Positions 51,285-59,013 of a DNA stretch of 64,000 nucleotides are shown in pieces. How positions within the stretch are numbered: position 1 is the first letter of the stretch; the number at the start of each line of letters is the position of its first letter. Origin of the DNA: Candidatus Saccharibacteria bacterium CG2_30_41_52 (GTDB lineage Bacteria; Patescibacteriota; Saccharimonadia; Saccharimonadales; Saccharimonadaceae). Location: positions 62,001 to 126,000 of the forward strand of contig MNZN01000001.1 of NCBI GenBank assembly GCA_001873625.1. Reading direction: 5' to 3'. Below the pieces are notes generated by a model. That model had not been told where the DNA came from. It made no database searches and saw nothing but the letters and a program-made list of their open reading frames with translations. A program made the translations under genes and the position numbers.

Positions 51285-52211
51285 ATGATGACAAAAGTTA
51301 TTCACAATCCAGCACTCGCAAATATCGAAGAAGTAAGTTCGAATATTGCAACGTTTACGATTGAACCACTACACGCTGGCTACGGTAACACACTTGGTAA
51401 TAGTTTGCGACGTGTGTTGCTATCAAGCATCGAAGGTGCTGCAGTAGTTGCTTTCCGTATCGAAGGTGCTAGCCACGAGTTTACAACCGTTGCCGGTATC
51501 AAAGAAGATGTTGTTGATATCATGCTAAACATCAAAAATATCCGCCTAAAAGCTTTCAGCAATGAACCAATCGAGCTACGTCTTGAGAAAAAAGGTTCAG
51601 GCCCTGTAACTGCTGGCGATATTAAGACTACAGCTGACATCGAAGTAATCAACCCTAATCAGATTATTTGTAACATTGACGACCCAAAGAAGTCAGTTGT
51701 TATTGATTTAGTCGTTGAAACAGGTCGTGGTTACCAAACTATCGAAGATTCAAGCACACAACGAATTCACAGCGACATGATTGCAGTTGATGCAATCTTT
51801 AGCCCAATTCTACGTGTCCGCTACAAAGTCGAAGGTACACGCGTTGGACAAGAAACCAACCTAGACAAGCTTTTGATTACCGTCGAGACCGATGGTTCAC
51901 TATCACCTCGCGAAGCGTTCGAAGAAGCATCTGCAATCTTGGTCAATCAATACACCGCACTTGCTGGTTCAACAGTTGTTGATTCCGCACCTGCCCTTGG
52001 TCAAAGCAAAGACGGCGAACGAAACGAACTAAACACTCCAATCGAAGAGCTAAGTCTAACTGCCCGCACAGCAAATGCTTTGATTAACAATGAAATCCGA
52101 ACTGTTCATGATTTAGTAACATTGTCTGAACAGGATCTACGCGAACTTAAAGGCTTCGGTACCAAAGCGCTAGACGAAGTAAAAGAAAAATTGGCGGAGT
52201 TGGAACTTTAA
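51285..52211 (+). CDS. rpoA: RNA polymerase subunit alpha
   Basis: 308 residues. N-terminal assembly domain (HAGYGNTLGNSLRRVLLSSIEGAAV) and C-terminal DNA-binding domain with two HhH motifs (TPIEELSLTARTANALINNEIRTVHDLVTLSEQDLRELKGFGTKALDEVKEKL). GTAAGGAG before the start. Confidence 0.98.
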   Translation: MMTKVIHNPALANIEEVSSNIATFTIEPLHAGYGNTLGNSLRRVLLSSIEGAAVVAFRIEGASHEFTTVAGIKEDVVDIMLNIKNIRLKAFSNEPIELRLEKKGSGPVTAGDIKTTADIEVINPNQIICNIDDPKKSVVIDLVVETGRGYQTIEDSSTQRIHSDMIAVDAIFSPILRVRYKVEGTRVGQETNLDKLLITVETDGSLSPREAFEEASAILVNQYTALAGSTVVDSAPALGQSKDGERNELNTPIEELSLTARTANALINNEIRTVHDLVTLSEQDLRELKGFGTKALDEVKEKLAELEL

Positions 52212-52213
52212 TT

Positions 52214-52615
52214 ATGCACAGACATGGATATGTAGGCCGTAAATTTAGCCGCGAAACCGACCAACGCCACGCCCTAATGATGGGTTTGGCTACAAGTTTG
52301 GTTATACACGGCAAAATTGAAACGACTTTGCCAAAAGCTAAAGAATTAGTACGTTATATTGAAAAACTCATCACAAAAGCTAAAAAAGGTGATCTTGCTA
52401 ACCGCCGCCTAGTTATTGCAGCGCTTGCAACCGAAGAGGCAGCTTACAAGCTATTCGACGTTATTGCGCCACAATTGACTGCACGTAACAGCGGACATGT
52501 TCGAGTAGAACGTACTGCTTTGCGAACAGGCGACGGCACACAGATGGCAACAATTGCATTTGTTGATGAGATTAAATCTACAGTCGTAGAAACGAAAGAG
52601 GAGGTGAAAGCGTAA
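52214..52615 (+). CDS. rplQ: Ribosomal protein L17
   Basis: 133 residues; MHRHGYVGRKFSRETDQRHALMMGLATSLVIHGKIETTLPKAKELR-type start is typical; the C terminus is extended by an acidic/basic tail. Overlaps rplM by one base. Confidence 0.95.
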   Translation: MHRHGYVGRKFSRETDQRHALMMGLATSLVIHGKIETTLPKAKELVRYIEKLITKAKKGDLANRRLVIAALATEEAAYKLFDVIAPQLTARNSGHVRVERTALRTGDGTQMATIAFVDEIKSTVVETKEEVKA

Positions 52616-53055
52616 TGGTTAATGCTAAGACGTATTCACAAAAACCAACTGAAGTTACTCGCCGTTGGATTATAATTGATGCTTCAACCGCGCCTTTGGG
52701 CCGTGTTGCAACAGCTATTGCTAAATACATTATCGGTAAATACAAACCTACGTACACTCCACACATTGATGCAGGTGATTACGTTATCGTTATTAACGCC
52801 GCTAAAGTAGTAGTAACTGGCGAAAAAGAAACTGCAAAAAAGTATTACCGTCACTCTGGTTTCCCGGGTGGTATATCTGAGAAGAACCTAGGTGAAATGC
52901 GTGTAAAATACCCTGAACGAATTATTGAACTCGCCGTAAAAGGTATGATTCCTGTCAACAAATTAACTGCAGAACGCATGAAGCGTCTACGTGTCTTTGC
53001 TGGTAATACTCATACTCATACGGCACAGACTCCAGAGAAAGTTGAGGTTATGTAA
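52615..53055 (+). CDS. rplM: Ribosomal protein L13
   Basis: 146 residues; WIIIDASTAPLGRVATAIAKYIIGKYKPTYTPHIDAGDYVIVINAAKVVVTG is the family core. Followed by rpsI after two bases, the usual pair. Confidence 0.97.
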   Translation: MVNAKTYSQKPTEVTRRWIIIDASTAPLGRVATAIAKYIIGKYKPTYTPHIDAGDYVIVINAAKVVVTGEKETAKKYYRHSGFPGGISEKNLGEMRVKYPERIIELAVKGMIPVNKLTAERMKRLRVFAGNTHTHTAQTPEKVEVM

Positions 53056-53057
53056 TC

Positions 53058-53456
53058 ATGGCTGAAGTTAAATATCTTTACGGCCTAGGACGACGCAAAA
53101 GTGCAACTGCATCTGTACGTTTGACACCAGGCAAAGGTAGAATCACAATCAACGATCAACCTGCATCTGAATACCTAAGTGGTAATAAAACTGTTGTTGC
53201 AAAAATTACTGATCCACTAGCATTAGTAAGCAAGCAAAAAGATTTTGATATTACTGTTGTCGTAAAAGGCGGCGGTGTAACTGGTCAAGTTGATGCAATC
53301 CGATTAGCTATCGCTAAAGCTTTAGTAGTTGGATTTAGCGACTTACGTACGATCTTGAAAAAAGCTGAGTTCCTAAAACGCGATTCTCGCGAAAAAGAAC
53401 GCAAAAAATACGGTTTGCGATCAGCTCGTAAGCGCGAACAATTCTCGAAACGTTAG
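53058..53456 (+). CDS. rpsI: Ribosomal protein S9
   Basis: 132 residues; YLYGLGRRKSATASVRLTPGKGRITIND and the C-terminal KKYGLRSARKREQFSKR tail that contacts the P-site tRNA. Last gene of the operon. Confidence 0.98.
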   Translation: MAEVKYLYGLGRRKSATASVRLTPGKGRITINDQPASEYLSGNKTVVAKITDPLALVSKQKDFDITVVVKGGGVTGQVDAIRLAIAKALVVGFSDLRTILKKAEFLKRDSREKERKKYGLRSARKREQFSKR

Positions 53457-53473
53457 TCGTTTTGCAAGATATG

Positions 53474-53509
53474 CATATTAACTTCTCTGTTATAAGAGGA
53501 GTTAATATG
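53474..53509 (+). terminator. Terminator of the infA-rpsI operon
   Basis: CATATTAACTTCTCT-gttata-AGAGGAGTTAATATG, a long stem. A TATAAT directly follows (53511). Confidence 0.7.
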
Positions 53510-53597
53510 TTATAATATACTCAATGCGTAAATTAAACACAAACAAGCAATCATTCTGGCATATCTAGTCTCTTTGTAACTAAACAAACTTAACTGC

Positions 53598-53603
53598 TAT
53601 AAT
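53598..53603 (+). promoter_or_regulatory. -10 box TATAAT of trpS
   Basis: TATAAT ends ten bases before the trpS ATG, leaving a leader of at most a few bases (AAGGATTAAT). Confidence 0.5.
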
Positions 53604-53613
53604 AAGGATTAAT

Positions 53614-54813
53614 ATGACAAAACCTGTAATTTTAACTGGAATTCGCGCAAACGAAGAGCCAACTATTGGTAACTATTTAGGTGCGATTGCGCCACTTGTA
53701 CAGATGCAAAAACTAAATGCTGGTGATTTTCAAATCAACATGTTCGTGCCTGACTTGCACAGTTTTACAACGCCAGTCAATCACAAAACTTTATACCAAA
53801 ATACATTGAATAATCTAAAGTATTTTATCGCATCAGGACTTGATATAAACAATCCTGATACATATATTTATCGCCAAAGTTACATATCAGCCCACAGCGA
53901 ATTAACCTGGATCTTGGACTGCTTTACATACTTTGGAGAAATGAGCCGCATGACTCAATTTAAAGAAAAATCAAGCGAACACTGTGAAAGCGTTACCGTT
54001 GGTTTGTTTAATTACCCAGTTTTAATGGCAGCCGATATTCTGCTTTACGGTGCTAAATACGTACCAGTTGGTGAAGACCAGTTCCAACACCTTGAAATCG
54101 CGCGTGACATTGCGACCCGATTTAATAATAAATTTGGCGAAATCTTTGTCGTACCCGAGGCAACTAAAACGCAAACTCAATTTATTCAACGTGATCACGG
54201 ACTACGTATTCGCAGTCTAACCGACCCTACTAAAAAGATGTCAAAAAGTTCTGATGACAAAAAATCTAAAATTTTGTTAATCGATAACCCCGATGAAGCC
54301 GCTAAAAAGATTATGAGCGCCACAACCGACAGCGTCGGTAGCGTCCACTTTGACTGGGAAAACCAACCCGGTATCACCAGTCTATTACAAATTCTGGCAC
54401 TACTCACTGGTCGCAAACAACATGAAGTAATTCAGGAATGGGAAGGCTGTACAAGCTATGGCGAATTTAAAACAGCCGTCGCTGATGCGGTTAAAAACTT
54501 CTTGACTGATTTTCAAGAAAAATATAACAGCATCTCTGACGAACAATTATTGGCTAAATTGGAACAATCTGAACGCGACCTAACCCCAGTCGCCAATGCA
54601 ATGCTTCTAAAGGCCCAACAAGCTGTCGGTCTAAGGCCAAAGAGACAGACTGTCTCGCACATAATTCACCCAGCAGGTGGGTTAAATAACAGTAATTCAG
54701 AATCAAATTTTTCTGACGGAGGCATATCTGACGATACGTCGACAACAGAAAATTTGATTATGGATACTGATAATAAGCCAGATGCGGGTGATATTATGTG
54801 CGAGACAGTCTAA
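53614..54813 (+). CDS. trpS: Tryptophanyl-tRNA synthetase with C-terminal extension
   Basis: 399 residues; typical enzymes have about 330. Class I motifs: HIGH-type PTIGNYLG (about residue 17), DQFQHLEIARDIATRFN, and KMSKS (residue ~210). The catalytic part ends near residue 345 (AMLLKAQQAVGLRP). The remaining ~55 residues (TVSHIIHPAGGLNNSNSESNFSDGGISDDTSTTENLIMDTDNKPDAG) are low-complexity, acidic, Ser/Asp/Asn-rich and unlike the family. Overlaps the next start (TAATG). Confidence 0.95.
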   Translation: MTKPVILTGIRANEEPTIGNYLGAIAPLVQMQKLNAGDFQINMFVPDLHSFTTPVNHKTLYQNTLNNLKYFIASGLDINNPDTYIYRQSYISAHSELTWILDCFTYFGEMSRMTQFKEKSSEHCESVTVGLFNYPVLMAADILLYGAKYVPVGEDQFQHLEIARDIATRFNNKFGEIFVVPEATKTQTQFIQRDHGLRIRSLTDPTKKMSKSSDDKKSKILLIDNPDEAAKKIMSATTDSVGSVHFDWENQPGITSLLQILALLTGRKQHEVIQEWEGCTSYGEFKTAVADAVKNFLTDFQEKYNSISDEQLLAKLEQSERDLTPVANAMLLKAQQAVGLRPKRQTVSHIIHPAGGLNNSNSESNFSDGGISDDTSTTENLIMDTDNKPDAGDIMCETV

Positions 54814-55979
54814 TGGCTAAACTATCAAGTCGTGATATTCTGGACATCCTGCGACGCTTTGAACTAGCTGGCGATGAAAACGTACCTCGTCACATTGAAT
54901 CAGTCAAAACTTCGAACCCTAACCCAATAAACACGCTGGTGTCGTTTAACTTTAACCGAAACCAATTCTTTATATTGCTCGATGATACGGCAGATGATGA
55001 TATTGAATACATCATGAAACAAATACGAACTAAAAAAAGTACCATTACAGGTAAGTTATTAGAGAACCCATCTGATAGCGAAACAACATACGGACTACCT
55101 TTCAAGGGTAAAAGCTGTTATTTATATCAAGTTATTTCAGATAGAAAACGACTAGACGGTGAACTGGCTAGACGTTATCCTGAAACTTCACGCAGTACTT
55201 GGCAAAAATACATAAAAGCTGGCCATGTTAGCATCAATGGGGTTGTTATAACCTCGACTAAACACGAAGTAACTGATATTGATGCAATTTCAATCAATAC
55301 TCCTGATGCCCCAGATTTTAGTGACCAAGATTTACCGATTTTATATATTGATGACAATGTAATCGTCATTAACAAGCCAATTGGTGTCTTGTCTCATGCC
55401 AAAGGTGTAATGAGTGAAGAATTTACAGTGGCCGAGTTTTTCCGTCGGTATAGTTCATACAATGCCGATACTAATCGTCCTGGTATTATTCACCGACTTG
55501 ACCGCGATACCAGTGGTGTTATGATTGGCGCTCGAAATGAAGAGACGGCTACGATGTTGCAAAAACAATTTGCGGATCGCAAGACTAAAAAGACATACTT
55601 TGCAGTATTAAACGGCGTGCCAAAACTAGATAAAGCTAACATTGATTTGCCAATTGCTCGTAACCCAACCGCACCTAGTACATTCCGTGTTGATGGCAAG
55701 GGTAAATCAGCTTTAACGCGCTACGAAGTTATCGCACGTGATGATAAACACGCTTTAGTTAAATTACAGCCTAAAACGGGCCGTACGCATCAATTACGTG
55801 TACACATGGTCTATATCAATACGCCAATCTTGGGCGACAAGTTATATGGCAAGCCTGCCGCTAGATTATACCTACACGCTTTTAGCCTTGAAATAACTAT
55901 TCCAAGCGGAAACCGCACTACATTTACTGCACCTCTGCCACCAGAATTATTAACCTTCTTTCCAGACATACAAATATGA
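54813..55979 (+). CDS. RluA-family pseudouridine synthase
   Basis: 388 residues from ATG 54813, which overlaps the trpS stop; GTG 54798 is inside trpS. The catalytic aspartate is in HRLDRDTSG (about residue 235), with RTHQLRVHM and LILDDKLYG-like GDKLYGKP later. An S4-type RNA-binding domain lies before it (STWQKYIKAGHVSINGVVI). The first ~110 residues (MAKLSSRDILDILRRFELAGDENVPRHIE...) are extra and unassigned. RNA target unknown (rluD-like or rluC-like). Confidence 0.88.
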   Translation: MAKLSSRDILDILRRFELAGDENVPRHIESVKTSNPNPINTLVSFNFNRNQFFILLDDTADDDIEYIMKQIRTKKSTITGKLLENPSDSETTYGLPFKGKSCYLYQVISDRKRLDGELARRYPETSRSTWQKYIKAGHVSINGVVITSTKHEVTDIDAISINTPDAPDFSDQDLPILYIDDNVIVINKPIGVLSHAKGVMSEEFTVAEFFRRYSSYNADTNRPGIIHRLDRDTSGVMIGARNEETATMLQKQFADRKTKKTYFAVLNGVPKLDKANIDLPIARNPTAPSTFRVDGKGKSALTRYEVIARDDKHALVKLQPKTGRTHQLRVHMVYINTPILGDKLYGKPAARLYLHAFSLEITIPSGNRTTFTAPLPPELLTFFPDIQI

Positions 55980-56806
55980 TAAAACTAATCATAAATCAAT
56001 CTAGCGAAAAATTACTAGTCGCTATTACTAATAGACTGCCACAGTCATTGTTAATAACCGGCCAAAGTGGAGTAGGACTAACCACGATTAGCCTATACAT
56101 AGCCGAATTATTAAAAACGAATCCAGTGATTATTTTGCCCGAAAAAGATGAAAAGATTGATATCGAAAGGGGGATTATCAGCGTTGATATAATGAGACGC
56201 CTGTATAACGAAACCAGTACTAAAACAGATTCGATGCGAATCATTATCATCGATTGCGCTGAACGGATGACTCACCAAGCGCAAAATGCGTTTTTAAAGT
56301 TGCTTGAAGAGCCAGGGAAAAACATTCACTTTATACTAGTATCTAATTCAGCTTCAAAATTATTACCAACAATAGTATCTAGAACAGAGAATTTGAATAT
56401 AAAACCAATCAGTACTGAACAATCTGAACAATTAATTAGCGGGTTAGGTGTTACTGACGTCACAAAACAATCCCAGCTATTATTTATGGCTGATGGATTG
56501 CCAGCAGAACTAACTCGACTAGTCACTAATAATAATTACTTCGATAAACGCAGCTCCACCGTACGTAATGCCAGAGAATTGCTTCGCGGAACTGTTTATC
56601 AGAAACTATTGATTGCTAATAGCTACAAAGACGATCGTGCATCTGCCCTAAATTTACTACTGGACGCTGCAAAAATATTAAATAAAAGTATTACCGCTAA
56701 TCCCCAAATCGAAACGATAGGCAAAATTGACGGCATATTAAACGCTTATCAACAAATTGAAGCTAATGGTAATATTCGCCTCTGTTTGGCGCGAATAGTG
56801 TTATAA
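55976..56806 (+). CDS. holB: DNA polymerase III delta'-like clamp-loader subunit
   Basis: 276 residues. AAA+ fold: SLLITGQSGVGLTTISLYIAELL corresponds to Walker A but lacks the lysine (GVGLTT), as is usual for the non-hydrolysing delta' subunit; IIDCAERMTHQAQNAFLKLLEEPGKNIHFILVSNSASKLLPTIVSRTE is the characteristic clamp-loader segment with the SRT/SRC arginine finger. Overlaps the previous gene by four bases (ATGA). Confidence 0.88.
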   Translation: MIKLIINQSSEKLLVAITNRLPQSLLITGQSGVGLTTISLYIAELLKTNPVIILPEKDEKIDIERGIISVDIMRRLYNETSTKTDSMRIIIIDCAERMTHQAQNAFLKLLEEPGKNIHFILVSNSASKLLPTIVSRTENLNIKPISTEQSEQLISGLGVTDVTKQSQLLFMADGLPAELTRLVTNNNYFDKRSSTVRNARELLRGTVYQKLLIANSYKDDRASALNLLLDAAKILNKSITANPQIETIGKIDGILNAYQQIEANGNIRLCLARIVL

Positions 56807-56817
56807 TCTAATTAGAT

Positions 56818-57468
56818 ATGTTAAGTCTGTTATTGATAATAATTTTAGGCGTCTGGGTTATTTACCAGCCCCAAACAATCGCTGAAGTTACCGCCGATTT
56901 ACCCATAAAATTATCTGATAAATTGAATCAGTTATGGTCTATCGCGCAGGATTCTTTGCAAAATAATAAATATTTGCGTGCTGAAAAAGCGTTACTAACT
57001 ATTTTGCGTGTTGATGAGCGCAATGCTAGTGCATATAACCGCCTAGGTATTTTATACGCCAAACAACGATCACTTAAAGACGCTATTGAATGTTTTGAGA
57101 TTGCAGAGTCATTAGAACCAAGTGCCAGCAGCCTTCACAACGTCGGATTAATTTATTTCGAGACAAAGAACTATGATAAAGCCGCTTTAGCGTTCGAACA
57201 AGCATTAGCAATTGATGGGGAATTAGCATCACGACATATTGCATATGCCAAGGTACAAGAAAAACTAGGTAATGATAAAAAGATGATTGAATCATTAGAA
57301 AAAGCCGTTGAATTAGACCCAATCCCACAAACTCTCAATATTTTGGCTGACGCATACGATCGAACTGGACAGACAAATTTAGCACTTTCTTTGCGTGAAA
57401 AATCAGCAAAAATGATTATTCCTCAGGTACAGCAACGACGCATTCGACAACCTCGAAGAGTAATGTAA
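56818..57468 (+). CDS. Membrane-anchored TPR protein
   Basis: 216 residues: N-terminal transmembrane anchor (LLLIIILGVWVIYQP) then about five tetratricopeptide repeats (AYNRLGILYAKQRSLKDAIECFEIAESLEP, SLHNVGLIYFETKNYDKAALAFEQALAIDG). A scaffold role is likely; partners unknown. TATAAT (56802-56807) lies ten bases before ATG. Confidence 0.8.
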   Translation: MLSLLLIIILGVWVIYQPQTIAEVTADLPIKLSDKLNQLWSIAQDSLQNNKYLRAEKALLTILRVDERNASAYNRLGILYAKQRSLKDAIECFEIAESLEPSASSLHNVGLIYFETKNYDKAALAFEQALAIDGELASRHIAYAKVQEKLGNDKKMIESLEKAVELDPIPQTLNILADAYDRTGQTNLALSLREKSAKMIIPQVQQRRIRQPRRVM

Positions 57469-57504
57469 GTCAACCGAATAAGTACATCACCTCGCTTTGC
57501 TCGT

Positions 57505-57600
57505 CTCCTCTGTTTGCTTATTAAAATATGTAAACACATTTTAATTTTACTGCACTTCGCCGAACTCTTCGGCTTTTTGCTTTGCAAAAAGTTCCGAAGG
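57505..57600 (+). repeat. T2 structured element, copy B
   Basis: CTCCTCTGTTTGC start, hairpin ATTAAAAT-ATGTAAACAC-ATTTTAAT with the same ten-base loop as copy A but a different paired stem, then CACTTCGC, then nested hairpin around TTTTGCtttGCAAAA inside CTTCGG/CCGAAG. It ends against a mirrored tRNA T-arm, as copy A does. Confidence 0.65.
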
Positions 57601-57689
57601 CTCGGGTCTTATCGTCAGATCAAATAAAAATATCCATCACAAGGATGGGTATTTTTATTTGGTGCTGAGAGAAGGACTCGAACCTTCGG
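57594..57689 (-). terminator. tRNA-Tyr 3' end plus terminator palindrome
   Basis: Core AAATAAAAATATCCATC/GATGGGTATTTTTATTT is a terminator hairpin for the minus-strand tRNAs. Outside it CCGAAGGCTCGGGTC mirrors the tRNA-Tyr T-arm. Confidence 0.65.
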
Positions 57690-57744
57690 AGCCGAAAGGC
57701 GGGAGATTTACAGTCTCCTGTGATTGCCACTACACGATCTCAGC
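57660..57744 (-). tRNA. tRNA-Tyr(GTA)
   Basis: 85 nt, acceptor GCTGAGA/TCTCAGC, anticodon arm GGAGA-CTGTAAA-TCTCC (GTA), class II variable arm, T-arm GAAGG-TTCGAGT-CCTTC, encoded CCA. Separated by five bases from tRNA-Thr(TGT). Confidence 0.94.
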
Positions 57745-57749
57745 GAACT

Positions 57750-57824
57750 TGGAGCCGACTTTCGGGATTGAACCGAAGACCTGATGCTTACAAAGCAACT
57801 GCTCTACCACTGAGCTAAGTCGGC
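57750..57824 (-). tRNA. tRNA-Thr(TGT)
   Basis: 75 nt, acceptor GCCGACT/AGTCGGC, anticodon loop TTTGTAA (TGT), D-loop AGTGGTAGA, T-loop TTCAATC, encoded CCA. Upstream of tRNA-Tyr in the same minus-strand transcript. Confidence 0.94.
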
Positions 57825-57975
57825 GCTTACTCTATTTTAACATATTTTTCTCTACGCCAAAAACTTCCATTGTCTTTAATTACAATATTAGCAATTTATC
57901 ACATACTTATCATGCTATGAATAATGCCTCTTGAGTATTTGGTATTAAGGATAAATTTGCTACAATAGTCTCTAT

Positions 57976-58051
57976 GCCGCGATAGCTCAGTTGGTAGAGC
58001 GCATCCATGGTAAGGATGAGGTCTCGGGTTCAACTCCCGATCGTGGCTCCA
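57976..58051 (+). tRNA. tRNA-Thr(GGT)
   Basis: 76 nt, acceptor GCCGCGA/TCGTGGC, anticodon arm CATCC-ATGGTAA-GGATG (GGT), T-loop TTCAACT, encoded CCA. TACAAT lies about 10 bases upstream. Confidence 0.94.
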
Positions 58052-58061
58052 TATTGCATCT

Positions 58062-58086
58062 AACTACCCCAGTGGTAGTTATTTTT
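58062..58086 (+). terminator. Terminator of tRNA-Thr(GGT)
   Basis: AACTACC-ccagt-GGTAGTTATTTTT. Confidence 0.8.
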
Positions 58087-58088
58087 GT

Positions 58089-58094
58089 TATAAT
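58089..58094 (+). promoter_or_regulatory. -10 box TATAAT of the YajQ-like gene
   Basis: TATAAT ends six bases before ATG 58101, leaderless pattern. Confidence 0.6.
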
Positions 58095-58100
58095 GGACAT

Positions 58101-58595
58101 ATGGCAACATTTAGTTTTGACACAATATCCGAATATAACAAAGCAGAAATGAATAACGTACTAGCGATGACTGAAAAAGAAATTAGCAATCGCTATGATT
58201 TTAAAGGCACACCAGCCGAAATTGATTGGATGGAAGATAAAGGTGGATTCAAGATAATTGGCGCCAACGAATGGCAAATCGACAGTATTATCGACATTGT
58301 CCGCAAAAAACTAGCATCTCGCGAACAAAGTAGCAAAGTCATCGACCTTAGCAAAGAAGTTGTGATCAGCAACCTAAAAGCAACCAAGCAAGTTCCGTTT
58401 ATCGCCGGCCTTGATCAAGACAAAGCTAAACAAATTACTAAACTATTACGTGAACAATTACCAAACGTAAAAGCTCAAATTCAAGGTGAAACCGTACGCG
58501 TAGTCAGTAGCAGCAAAGACGAATTGCAAACAGCTATGCAACTAATCAAAAACGCTGATTTTGAATTTCCAATTGGTTTCAACAATTACAGGTAA
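58101..58595 (+). CDS. YajQ/UPF0234 family nucleotide-binding protein
   Basis: 164 residues, normal length. MATFSFDTISEYNKAEMNNVLAMTEKEISNRYDFKGTPAEIDW and the C-terminal VVSSSKDELQTAMQLIKNADFEFPIGFNNYR are diagnostic. Relatives bind RNA or cyclic di-GMP; the role here is unknown. Confidence 0.93.
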   Translation: MATFSFDTISEYNKAEMNNVLAMTEKEISNRYDFKGTPAEIDWMEDKGGFKIIGANEWQIDSIIDIVRKKLASREQSSKVIDLSKEVVISNLKATKQVPFIAGLDQDKAKQITKLLREQLPNVKAQIQGETVRVVSSSKDELQTAMQLIKNADFEFPIGFNNYR

Positions 58596-58600
58596 GCGAC

Positions 58601-58629
58601 TTGCGGTAACAATCTGTTTTTGGTATAAT
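58601..58629 (+). promoter_or_regulatory. Promoter of rpmG
   Basis: TTGCGG, 17-base spacer, TATAAT (58624-58629). Confidence 0.7.
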
Positions 58630-58682
58630 CTACCTCAATAGTCTATACAAATCCGCCGGACAGCGGAATAAGGAAGTTTTAA

Positions 58683-58889
58683 ATGGCAAAAAAGAATACG
58701 AAGCGTAAATTAATTGGTATGATTAGCAGTATTAGCGGCCACCGCAGCTATTACACTACTAAAAATACCCAAAACACTACTGATAAACTAGTTCTTAATA
58801 AATACGACCCAATTGCACGTAAACACGCAACTTACACTGAAACCAAGGGTAACCTAGGCCGCAACGAAGTTAAAGAACGCAAGGGATAG
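58683..58889 (+). CDS. rpmG: Ribosomal protein L33 (zinc-free form)
   Basis: 68 residues, slightly longer than usual (~50). RKLIGMISSISGHRSYYTTKNTQNTTDKLVLNKYDPIARKHATYTETKG follows L33 closely, but both CxxC pairs are replaced (SSISG for C-x-x-C; YDPIARKH for YCPRCRKH). AAGGAAG before the start. Confidence 0.9.
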   Translation: MAKKNTKRKLIGMISSISGHRSYYTTKNTQNTTDKLVLNKYDPIARKHATYTETKGNLGRNEVKERKG

Positions 58890-59013
58890 TTAGTACATGA
58901 TAGATTGTAAGTGTTAGAAATCACCTAACACAATCCAATCCAATAAAAACTCCGGATTATTCTGGAGTTTTTATTTTGTAATTCATTCTACTATCTACTA
59001 CCTACAAACTACT
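58886..59013. repeat. TAGTTAGTA/CTACTA repeat pair with terminator
   Basis: Left arm TAGTTAGTACATGATAG, right arm CTACTATCTACTACC, enclosing AATAAAAACTCCGG-attatt-CTGGAGTTTTTATTTT (58942-58977), the terminator for rpmG and probably for the convergent glucoamylase gene. Confidence 0.65.

Noticed and set aside
54798-54812. GTG start of the pseudouridine synthase
   Set aside because: It lies inside trpS; ATG at 54813 overlaps the trpS stop as TAATG, the coupling used repeatedly in this window.
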